DNA from: Deltaproteobacteria bacterium
GTDB taxonomy: Bacteria; Desulfobacterota; Binatia; UBA9968
Direction: 5' to 3'
Assembly (NCBI GenBank): GCA_020027655.1
Contig: JAHKKJ010000152.1
Location: 1 to 14,740, forward strand
DNA length: 14,740 nucleotides
Below, in pieces: positions 6,077-12,405 of the stretch. Every line of letters begins with the position of its first letter. Position 1 is the first letter of the stretch. The position numbers and the translations under genes were made by a program. The notes below the pieces were generated by a model that was not told the DNA's origin, made no database searches, and saw only the letters and a list, made by a program, of their open reading frames with translations.

Positions 6077-7744
6077 ATGGCAGCCAAGATAGTCAAATTT
6101 AATCGCGATGCGCGAGACGCGATTCTTAGAGGAGTCAATATACTCGCTGACGCAGTGACCGTCACCCTAGGACCCAAAGGAAGAAACGTCGTGTTGGACA
6201 AGTCCTTTGGCGCGCCCAACGTAACTAAGGATGGAGTCACCGTGGCCAAGGAAGTGGAGCTCGAAGATAAGTTTGAAAATATGGGCGCTCAGATGGTGAA
6301 GGAGGTTGCAAGTAAGACCTCTGATGTCGCAGGCGACGGCACCACCACCGCCACAGTGTTGGCGCGACAGATCTACGCCGAGGGCGTGAAACTCGTCGCC
6401 GCCGGCCATGACCCCATGTCACTCAAACGGGGCATCGACAAAGCGGTTGAAGCGATAACCAGCGAGCTGAAAAATCTGTCCAAGACCACCAAAGACCCCA
6501 AAGAAATCGCCCAGGTTGGCACCATCGCCGCGAACAACGACTCAACCATCGGCGATGTCATCGCCGAGGCGATGAACAAAGTCGGCAAAGAAGGCGTTAT
6601 TACCGTTGAGGAAGCGAAGGGGCTCGAAACGACGCTGGATGTCGTCGAAGGTATGCAGTTTGATCGTGGTTATCTCTCGCCCTATTTCGTGACCGATCCG
6701 GAGAGAATGGAGTGTATTCTCCAGGATCCCTATCTGCTGATTAACGAAAAGAAGATCAGCAACATGAAAGAGCTGCTGCCGATCCTGGAACAGATTGCCA
6801 AATCGGGTAAGCCTTTTATCATCATTGCCGAAGACGTCGAAGGCGAAGCCCTAGCGACGCTGGTGGTCAACAAGATCCGTGGCACGCTTCACTGTGTTGC
6901 GGTCAAAGCGCCGGGGTTCGGCGACCGCCGCAAAGCGATGCTCGAGGATATCGCCATCCTCACCGGCGGCAAGCTCATCGCCGAAGAATTAGGAATCAAA
7001 CTAGAAAATATTACCCTGCAGGATCTCGGCCGCGCCAAGAGAATCGTAGTCGACAAGGACAACACCACCATCGTCGATGGCGCTGGCAAGAAGTCTGATC
7101 TCGAAGGGCGCATTAAACAGATACGTGCTCAGATCGAGGAAACGACCTCGGATTACGATCGCGAGAAATTGCAGGAGCGTCTCGCCAAGCTGATCGGTGG
7201 TGTCGCGGTGATCAACGTTGGGGCCGCCACTGAAATCGAGATGAAAGAGAAGAAGGCCCGCGTCGAAGACGCGCTCCACGCGACCAGAGCCGCCGTGGAA
7301 GAAGGCATCGTTCCAGGTGGAGGGGTCGCCTTGCTTAGGGCATCGGCAGTATTAGAAAAGCTCAGAGTCTCTGAAGAGGAGAAGTCGGGAGTCAACATCG
7401 TTAAGAGAGCACTGGAAGAACCCCTGCGGCGGATCGCGATTAATGCGGGCGTAGAAGGCTCGATCGCTCTGCAGAAGGTTAAAGAGGGCAAGGGAGCTTT
7501 CGGTTTTAATGCCGCGTCAGAGGAATACGAAGATCTGCTTAAGGCGGGCATTCTCGACCCCGCTAAGGTCGTCCGTACTGCTCTGCAAAACGCCGCTTCC
7601 GTAGCGGGCATGCTTCTGACCACGGAAGCTATGGTCGCGGAAAAGCCGGAAGAGAAGTCTGCCATGCCTCCTATGCCTCCTGATGTAAGGCCAGCCTCTG
7701 GACTACGCCAGGCCCGTTATGCCGGTATATCTTTGCAGGCATAA
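6077..7744 (+). CDS. groEL: Chaperonin GroEL (Hsp60), with aberrant C-terminus
   Basis: GroEL is the ATP-driven tetradecameric folding chamber of the cytoplasm. The 555 residues are collinear with typical GroEL through the equatorial, intermediate and apical domains: TLGPKGRNVVLD and DGTTTATVLA near the N-terminus for nucleotide binding, GYLSPYFVTD in the intermediate/apical part, and AAVEEGIVPGGG, the family signature. The ribosome site GAGGAGG lies at 6063-6069. The end is abnormal. After SAMPPMPP (last Pro codon 7679-7681) it continues DVRPASGLRQARYAGISLQA instead of a Gly-Gly-Met-rich tail. An ATG-TAA sits at 7683-7688 in the +1 frame, so the present stop (7742-7744) is probably the result of a frameshift or repeat collapse. 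The stop lies inside the terminator hairpin. The folding body should be intact. Confidence 0.97.
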   Translation: MAAKIVKFNRDARDAILRGVNILADAVTVTLGPKGRNVVLDKSFGAPNVTKDGVTVAKEVELEDKFENMGAQMVKEVASKTSDVAGDGTTTATVLARQIYAEGVKLVAAGHDPMSLKRGIDKAVEAITSELKNLSKTTKDPKEIAQVGTIAANNDSTIGDVIAEAMNKVGKEGVITVEEAKGLETTLDVVEGMQFDRGYLSPYFVTDPERMECILQDPYLLINEKKISNMKELLPILEQIAKSGKPFIIIAEDVEGEALATLVVNKIRGTLHCVAVKAPGFGDRRKAMLEDIAILTGGKLIAEELGIKLENITLQDLGRAKRIVVDKDNTTIVDGAGKKSDLEGRIKQIRAQIEETTSDYDREKLQERLAKLIGGVAVINVGAATEIEMKEKKARVEDALHATRAAVEEGIVPGGGVALLRASAVLEKLRVSEEEKSGVNIVKRALEEPLRRIAINAGVEGSIALQKVKEGKGAFGFNAASEEYEDLLKAGILDPAKVVRTALQNAASVAGMLLTTEAMVAEKPEEKSAMPPMPPDVRPASGLRQARYAGISLQA

Positions 7745-7759
7745 CGGGCCTTTCTTTTT
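7710..7759 (+). terminator. Strong rho-independent terminator after groEL
   Basis: A perfect 14-base-pair stem: AGGCCCGTTATGCC (7710-7723) pairs with GGCATAACGGGCCT (7738-7751), with a 14-base loop and then a T-rich tract (TTTCTTTTT, 7751-7759). It separates groESL from ffh. The current groEL stop codon lies in its 3' arm, which is unusual for a highly expressed gene. Confidence 0.93.
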
Positions 7760-7768
7760 GCCTTCTGC

Positions 7769-7797
7769 TTGACACTAGAGCATTTTCATATTAGTCT
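7769..7797 (+). promoter_or_regulatory. Putative promoter of the ffh-rplS operon
   Basis: A perfect -35 TTGACA (7769-7774) is followed at 17 bases by TAGTCT (7792-7797), only three matches to the -10 consensus but with the key T, A and final T. It lies just after the groEL terminator and 48 bases before ffh, where a new promoter is needed. Confidence 0.5.
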
Positions 7798-7845
7798 GCA
7801 ACCTGCTTTTTCCCCTGAAAATATCATAGCTTAGCCGCCTAGGGT

Positions 7846-9186
7846 ATGTTTGAATCCTTAACCGATAAACTCGAGCTGACCTTTAAAAAGCTTAGGGGTC
7901 AGGGAAAGATTACAGAAAAAAACATCGATGACGCCCTCCGGGAAGTGCGCCTTGCGCTTCTTGAGGCTGACGTTCATATCGGGGTCGTCAAAAACTTTCT
8001 TGAATCGGTCAAGACGAAATCCCTGGGGCAGGAAGTTTTGCAGAGTCTTACCCCCGAGCAGCAATTCATAAAAATCGTTCGGGATGAGCTTATTAACCTT
8101 CTGGGGGGCGAATACCGCGAGCTTGACCTCAAAACTGCTCCTCCAGCGGTCATCATGCTTGTTGGCTTACAAGGTTCAGGCAAAACGACAACCTTGGCAA
8201 AGCTCGCCCAGCATCTAAGGAAAGATAAAAAGAGAAAACCTTACTTGGTCCCAGCGGACATCTATCGACCGGCTGCCATCGACCAGCTCAAAATCCTGGG
8301 TGGAGAGCTAGAACTCCCGGTTCATGATTCCGATCCAGCGGTCTCCCCCGTGGTCCTCTGCCAACAGGCTTTGGATGAGGCAAAGAGACGGTTTTGCGAT
8401 GTCCTCTTGATCGACACCGCGGGCCGCTTGCACATTGACGAAGAACTCATGCAGGAATTGTCGTCGATAAAGACCGCTGTTCGTCCCCATCAGATTCTTT
8501 TCGTGGCCGACGCCATGACCGGGCAAGATGCTGTGAACCAGGCCATTGGATTCGATGGCAAACTTGGTCTCACCGGAATTATTCTCACTAAGTTGGACGG
8601 CGATGCCCGCGGCGGTGCCGCTCTTTCGATTCGGCAGATGGTTGGCAAGCCGATTCTTTTTTCCGGTGTGGGCGAGAAGCTTGATGCTTTCGAGCCCTTC
8701 TATCCCGATCGTCTGGCGTCCAGAATCCTCGGCATGGGGGATGTGCTTTCGCTCATCGACAAGGTTCAACAGAACGTCGAGCAGAAGGAAGCGGTCCGTC
8801 TACAGCAGGCTTTTCAAAAACAGCAATTTACCTTGGAAGAGTTCCAGCTTCAGCTCCAACAGATCAAAAAAATGGGCTCGGTCGGCAGCTTGCTTGAACT
8901 CATTCCCGGAGCCAAGAAACTTGCGTCGCAGGTTGACACAGAAAAGGCCGAGCAAGAGATGAAACGCGTGGAAGCCATCATCAACTCAATGACCCTTGAA
9001 GAACGACGCAATCCGGCGATTCTGAACGGCCGCCGGCGCCTGCGTATTGCCCAGGGAAGCGGCACCACGGTCACGGATGTCAATCGGTTAATGAAACAGT
9101 TCATGGAAATGAAAAAGATGATGCAAAGGGTGAGCAAGCTGGGAGTGCGATCACTGTTCAGCCGAATGCCTAACCCTTTCCATTAG
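7846..9186 (+). CDS. ffh: Signal recognition particle GTPase Ffh
   Basis: Ffh binds signal sequences on nascent chains and 4.5S RNA and, with FtsY, delivers ribosomes to the membrane translocon. The 446 residues show the N domain (about 1-95), the GTPase G domain with P-loop GLQGSGKTT (107-115), DTAGRLHIDEE (190-200) and TKLDGDARGG (248-257), and the methionine-rich M domain (about 300-446). The M domain contains GSGTTVTDVNRLMKQFMEM, the SRP RNA-binding helix-turn-helix. The C-terminal tail after the last Met-rich helix is short. The ATG at 7846 matches the family's N-terminus (MFESLTDKLE) although no clear Shine-Dalgarno sequence precedes it. It opens the operon that continues with rpsP 19 bases later. 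No SRP RNA gene was recognised nearby. Confidence 0.97.
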   Translation: MFESLTDKLELTFKKLRGQGKITEKNIDDALREVRLALLEADVHIGVVKNFLESVKTKSLGQEVLQSLTPEQQFIKIVRDELINLLGGEYRELDLKTAPPAVIMLVGLQGSGKTTTLAKLAQHLRKDKKRKPYLVPADIYRPAAIDQLKILGGELELPVHDSDPAVSPVVLCQQALDEAKRRFCDVLLIDTAGRLHIDEELMQELSSIKTAVRPHQILFVADAMTGQDAVNQAIGFDGKLGLTGIILTKLDGDARGGAALSIRQMVGKPILFSGVGEKLDAFEPFYPDRLASRILGMGDVLSLIDKVQQNVEQKEAVRLQQAFQKQQFTLEEFQLQLQQIKKMGSVGSLLELIPGAKKLASQVDTEKAEQEMKRVEAIINSMTLEERRNPAILNGRRRLRIAQGSGTTVTDVNRLMKQFMEMKKMMQRVSKLGVRSLFSRMPNPFH

Positions 9187-9205
9187 AGGAGAAGGAACCA
9201 CAAGT

Positions 9206-9451
9206 ATGAGCGTAAGAATCCGTCTCAGCAGGCACGGGGCAAAGAAAAAGCCCTTTTATCGTATCGTCGTCTGCGACCAGCGCTTTCCGCGTGACGGCCG
9301 ATACATCGAACAGGTTGGAACATACGATCCTAACGCCAGCGCCGAAGCCGTCAAACTGAACCGAGAAAAGGTCGATATCTGGATCAAGCGTGGCGCCAAA
9401 CCCACCCAGACCGTTTCGGAGCTGATGGCGCGCCAGAAGAAAGCAAGCTAA
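9206..9451 (+). CDS. rpsP: 30S ribosomal protein S16
   Basis: S16 is an early-assembly protein of the 30S subunit. The 81-residue product has the usual length and the family's opening VRIRLSRHGAKKKPFYRIVV, followed by RFPRDGRYIEQVGTYDPN (about 28-45) and a basic C-terminal half ending in LMARQKKAS. GAGGAGAAGG (9187-9196) precedes the ATG at 9206. The order ffh-rpsP-khpA-rimM-trmD-rplS is the classic one in many bacteria and supports the assignments of all six genes. Confidence 0.97.
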   Translation: MSVRIRLSRHGAKKKPFYRIVVCDQRFPRDGRYIEQVGTYDPNASAEAVKLNREKVDIWIKRGAKPTQTVSELMARQKKAS

Positions 9452-9460
9452 TCCCCGGAC

Positions 9461-9475
9461 AGGAGGTCACCTCCT
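9461..9475 (+). promoter_or_regulatory. Palindrome covering the khpA ribosome-binding site
   Basis: AGGAGGT at 9461-9467, a near-perfect Shine-Dalgarno sequence, is followed by one base and its exact reverse complement ACCTCCT at 9469-9475; the khpA ATG begins at 9478. Folded with a three-base loop it would form a six-pair stem hiding the ribosome site. This could limit khpA translation relative to rpsP, or allow control by a binding protein. Inference only. Confidence 0.5.
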
Positions 9476-9477
9476 TC

Positions 9478-9714
9478 ATGAAGGATCTCGTTCAATACCT
9501 GGCAAAGTCCTTGGTGAACAATCCCGACGCCGTCGAGGTCAAAGAGACCGAAGGAGAAACCGCCTCGGTATTGGAATTAAGAGTGGCCAAAGAGGATTTG
9601 GGCAGGATTATCGGCAAGCAAGGTAGAACGGCAAAATCCATCCGAACGATTCTCAACGCCGCAGCGTCGAGAACCAACCGCAAGGTGGTCCTGGAAATTG
9701 TCGAAGAGAATTAA
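9478..9714 (+). CDS. khpA: KH-domain RNA-binding protein KhpA (YlqC family)
   Basis: A 78-residue single KH-domain protein of the KhpA/YlqC family. Such proteins bind RNA, often with KhpB/EloR, and are linked in Gram-positives to cell elongation and small-RNA binding. The GxxG loop is G46-KQG49 in GRIIGKQGRTAKSIRTIL, and the sheet-forming ends ELRVAKEDL and KVVLEIVEEN are in place. Length and position between rpsP and rimM are exactly those of the family. The ATG at 9478 is ten bases after AGGAGGT, which is itself buried in a palindrome. KhpB is not in this window. Confidence 0.93.
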   Translation: MKDLVQYLAKSLVNNPDAVEVKETEGETASVLELRVAKEDLGRIIGKQGRTAKSIRTILNAAASRTNRKVVLEIVEEN

Positions 9715-9732
9715 CCTTTCCACGTTAGACCC

Positions 9733-10245
9733 GTGTCCGAGCGGCTCGTTCCCCTTGGAGAGATAGTCACCACCCATGGTATCGGTGGCTGGCTGAAGCT
9801 CAACCCGTACAACCCTCAGACAACCGTTCTTAACCCGGCCCGGGAGATTTGGTTAGAAAAAGACCGGACGCGGTCGAGGCATGAAATCGAAAAGAGCCAG
9901 CCTTACAAGAGTCAATTTTTAGTAAAGTTATCCGGCGTGGATCGGATTGATGACGCCGAACCATGGGTCGGTTCTATCGTCTACGTCCCCGAACGGGATC
10001 TTGATTCTCTGCCATCGGGTGAATACTACCATTATCAGGTGATCGGCTTGGAGGTTTTCGACACCAAAGGAGAGCGAATCGGGGTCGTCGCTCGAACTTG
10101 GTCCACGCCAGGCGGGGAACTGTATGTCGTAAATGGCGCTTTTAAAGAGCATCTTATTCCTGCGGTCAAAGAAATCATCGAGAAGGTCGATTTTGCCGCC
10201 GGGAAGATGGTCATCAATCCCCCGGAAGGGCTACTGGATCTTTAG
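9733..10245 (+). CDS. rimM: 16S rRNA processing protein RimM
   Basis: RimM helps mature the 3' (head) domain of the 30S subunit and binds S19. The 170-residue protein has the N-terminal RimM barrel (LGEIVTTHGIGGWLKLNP, about 8-25) and the C-terminal PRC-barrel with SGEYYHYQVIGLEVFD (about 96-111). The characteristic end is HLIPAVKEIIEKVD and NPPEGLLDL. The start is GTG at 9733, fitting the family N-terminus; no Shine-Dalgarno sequence is apparent, so translation may depend on coupling with khpA 18 bases upstream. trmD begins 32 bases after the stop. Confidence 0.95.
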   Translation: MSERLVPLGEIVTTHGIGGWLKLNPYNPQTTVLNPAREIWLEKDRTRSRHEIEKSQPYKSQFLVKLSGVDRIDDAEPWVGSIVYVPERDLDSLPSGEYYHYQVIGLEVFDTKGERIGVVARTWSTPGGELYVVNGAFKEHLIPAVKEIIEKVDFAAGKMVINPPEGLLDL

Positions 10246-10277
10246 TCTTCGCATCCGGTGCGCACGTAGCTAAACCG

Positions 10278-11555
10278 ATGCTTAACTTTACGGTCGTCAC
10301 GCTCTTCCCACAAATGTTTGAATCCCCGCTGGGCCACAGTATCCTCAAAAAGGCCCAGGATAAGGGTCTGATCTCCATTCGACTGGTGGATCCGCGCGAC
10401 TTTACCACCGACCGACATCACGTCACCGATGATTATCCCTACGGTGGAGGCCAGGGGATGGTGATGAAGCCAGAACCTCTAGTATCGGCCATCGAAGATA
10501 TTCGCGCGCAAAATCCCGCGGCAAGGGTCGTATTGCTTTCACCCCAAGGAGCAGTTTTCACGCAAGAAACGGCCACTGAATTAGCACAAGAAGAAGGTTT
10601 GGTTTTGGTTTGCGGCCGCTATGAAGGTGTCGATGAACGGGTTAAATTATTTGTCGACGAAGAACTTTCCGTCGGCGACTTTACTTTGAGCGGGGGTGAA
10701 CCCGCCGCCATGGTCGTGATCGATGCTGTGACACGGTTAATTCCGGGCGTCTTGGGAAACGAAAAGTCTGCCGCGGACGAATCTTTCAGCAACGGGCTGT
10801 TGGAATACCCACAGTACACTCGCCCTGAAGAGTTTCGCGGTATGAAAGTTCCAGAGGTACTTCTTTCAGGTGATCATGAACGCATAAGGCAGTGGCGACG
10901 GGAGGCGAGTGTCCGGCTAACTATGGACCGGCGTCCCGATCTTCTTGCCAAAGCGAAACTGACTCTGGAAGAAAGAGCTAAAGCGAGCGGAATCAAGGCG
11001 CCTATCTATGTCGCGCTGCTCCATCACCCCGTCTACGACAAGAATGGCCAAGTAGTAACCACAGCCGTGACCAACATGGACATTCATGATATTGCCCGCT
11101 CGGGAAGGACCTACGGGATTCACGGCTTCTATGTAGTTACACCGGTGAAGGCCCTGCAAAAGCTCGCCCGCAAAATAATCGACCATTGGGAGCAAGGCTA
11201 TGGCAGTCAGTACAACGTCACTCGGAAGGAGGCGCTGGCTCTGGTTCGCATCAAAGATACCTTGGACGACGTGCTGATTGACATCGAACAGGAATGTGGG
11301 GAGAAACCTTTGTTGGTCGTCACTTCTGCCAGACCAGGCGGCAATCGCACCTCTTTCGCGGACCTCCGGGACATGTTATTAAAGGTAAGTCAGCCGTTCC
11401 TGCTAATTCTCGGCACGGGATGGGGACTCACAGAAGCCATTTTCTCACGGTCAGACTATACGCTCGAAGCAATTGAGGGGTCGACCGACTATAATCATCT
11501 TTCGGTGAGATCGGCCGCAGCGATCGTGTTCGACCGCCTGCTGGGCGGTCAGTAA
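10278..11555 (+). CDS. trmD: tRNA (guanine37-N1)-methyltransferase TrmD fused to a second SPOUT-type RNA methyltransferase domain
   Basis: TrmD methylates N1 of G37 in tRNAs with G36 and so prevents +1 frameshifting. Here the protein has 425 residues, against about 240-255 for a usual TrmD. Residues 1-235 are TrmD: DDYPYGGGQGMVMKP (51-65), CGRYEGVDERV (112-122), SVGDFTLSGGEPAAM (131-145), and YPQYTRPEEFRGMKVPEVLL (177-196). Arg153 matches the catalytic Arg154 of E. coli; the general-base Asp169 appears to be Glu168 here. After a short linker, residues about 241-425 form a second domain that I recognise as the Methyltrn_RNA_4 (PF09936, TM1570-like) SPOUT family. It starts IYVALLHHPVYDKNG and ends LGTGWGL and NHLSVRSAAAI, knot-like SAM-binding motifs. 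In some bacteria this domain is a separate gene after trmD; its RNA target is unknown to me. No strong ribosome site precedes the ATG. Confidence 0.93.
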   Translation: MLNFTVVTLFPQMFESPLGHSILKKAQDKGLISIRLVDPRDFTTDRHHVTDDYPYGGGQGMVMKPEPLVSAIEDIRAQNPAARVVLLSPQGAVFTQETATELAQEEGLVLVCGRYEGVDERVKLFVDEELSVGDFTLSGGEPAAMVVIDAVTRLIPGVLGNEKSAADESFSNGLLEYPQYTRPEEFRGMKVPEVLLSGDHERIRQWRREASVRLTMDRRPDLLAKAKLTLEERAKASGIKAPIYVALLHHPVYDKNGQVVTTAVTNMDIHDIARSGRTYGIHGFYVVTPVKALQKLARKIIDHWEQGYGSQYNVTRKEALALVRIKDTLDDVLIDIEQECGEKPLLVVTSARPGGNRTSFADLRDMLLKVSQPFLLILGTGWGLTEAIFSRSDYTLEAIEGSTDYNHLSVRSAAAIVFDRLLGGQ

Positions 11556-11573
11556 ATTGCACAGGAGTTAGCC

Positions 11574-11930
11574 ATGAATATCCTAGGTCAAATTGAAGCG
11601 GAACAATCCAAGAAAGAGATCCCCCAATTACGACCCGGTGAGACCGTTCGGGTTCACGTGAAAGTGGTAGAGGGCGAAAAAGAGAGAACTCAGATTTTCG
11701 AGGGGATCGTCATCGCGCTTTCCGGCAAAGGCAACCGCGCGACCTTCACTGTCCGGAAAATCTCCTACGGCACCGGCGTGGAACGGATCTTTCCCCTGCA
11801 CTCGCCTCGCATTGATAAAGTTGACGTTGTATCGCGCGGCAAGGTACGCCGCGCCAAACTCTATTATCTGCGTGAACGGTCCGGCAAGGCAGCGCGTCTC
11901 TATGGCGAGGAGGGACCTTCCGGCAACTGA
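11574..11930 (+). CDS. rplS: 50S ribosomal protein L19
   Basis: L19 lies at the 30S-50S interface. The 118-residue protein has the standard length and motifs: FEGIVIALSGKGNRATFTVR (about 42-61), KISYGTGVERIFPLHSPRID (62-81) and RAKLYYLRERSGKAARL (93-109). AGGAG (11563-11567) precedes the ATG. It closes the ffh operon, 18 bases after trmD. The last 31 bases overlap, tail to tail, the end of the bactofilin gene on the other strand. No intrinsic terminator is seen after it, and rnhB, a common next gene in other genomes, is absent here. Confidence 0.97.
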   Translation: MNILGQIEAEQSKKEIPQLRPGETVRVHVKVVEGEKERTQIFEGIVIALSGKGNRATFTVRKISYGTGVERIFPLHSPRIDKVDVVSRGKVRRAKLYYLRERSGKAARLYGEEGPSGN

Positions 11931-12304
11931 GCAACTCCGTCGCCTAGACCCAAGACTTTGCCTTTTCCTTCGCATACGGCTCCAGGGTGAACCTTGAGCT
12001 CTCCGACTTTGAATTCACCCTGGAATTGGCCGCCCGGCATAATTTCGAAGCAGCCGCTCACCTGTACGTTGCCCACCAACTTCCCTTCGACTTGGAGTTG
12101 GCGCGCGGAGATATGGGCATCGACCTGCGCATTCGCGCCTACCACTAAGAGATCACTGGCCTTGATTTCACCGGTGAAGCGGCTGTCGATCTTTATTGGC
12201 AAATTGTAACTGAGTTTTCCTGATATTGAGGAGTCGGGAAATAGCACAGTCCTCGGGGCGCCTTGCGTTAAAGGCGGCTTACCGTTATCTGATTTTTCCG
12301 CCAT
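11900..12304 (-). CDS. Bactofilin family protein
   Basis: Bactofilins are polymer-forming cytoskeletal proteins built on a right-handed beta-helix; they organise cell shape, envelope synthesis or chromosome segregation in different bacteria. The 134-residue protein has a short polar N-terminus (1-20). A bactofilin core (PF04519, about 21-117) follows with the repeating pattern SSISGKLSY, SRFTGEIKA, AQVDAHISA, GKLVGNVQV and GQFQGEFKV, spaced by hydrophobic strands. No membrane segment is seen. The ATG at 12304 has GAGG just upstream. It is alone on this strand between rplS and rarA, and its 3' end overlaps rplS by 31 bases. Confidence 0.9.
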   Translation of the reverse strand: MAEKSDNGKPPLTQGAPRTVLFPDSSISGKLSYNLPIKIDSRFTGEIKASDLLVVGANAQVDAHISARQLQVEGKLVGNVQVSGCFEIMPGGQFQGEFKVGELKVHPGAVCEGKGKVLGLGDGVAQLPEGPSSP

Positions 12305-12405
12305 GCCTCAAACCTCAAAACAGCCGGGGGGATAGACCCTAGATAGCTCTCTACAAGAGCCCCTGAGGTTGTACCCTAGCCGTTTCGATATGATAGCATG
12401 AAATC
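12305..12405. promoter_or_regulatory. Divergent control region between the bactofilin gene and rarA
   Basis: The 101 bases hold a long-range inverted repeat, AACCTCA (12311-12317) with TGAGGTT (12364-12370). They also hold a perfect small hairpin GCTCT-CTACA-AGAGC (12346-12360) and a direct repeat ACCCTAG (12336-12342 and 12373-12379). TATGAT at 12389-12394 is a possible -10 for rarA, but no -35 is well spaced. If used, transcription would start only about five bases before the rarA ATG. Confidence 0.35.

Noticed and set aside
7153..7665. Long open frame of 170 codons opposite groEL
   Set aside because: It is fully antisense to a conserved gene, its composition is what codon bias of groEL produces on the other strand, and it has no recognisable domain.
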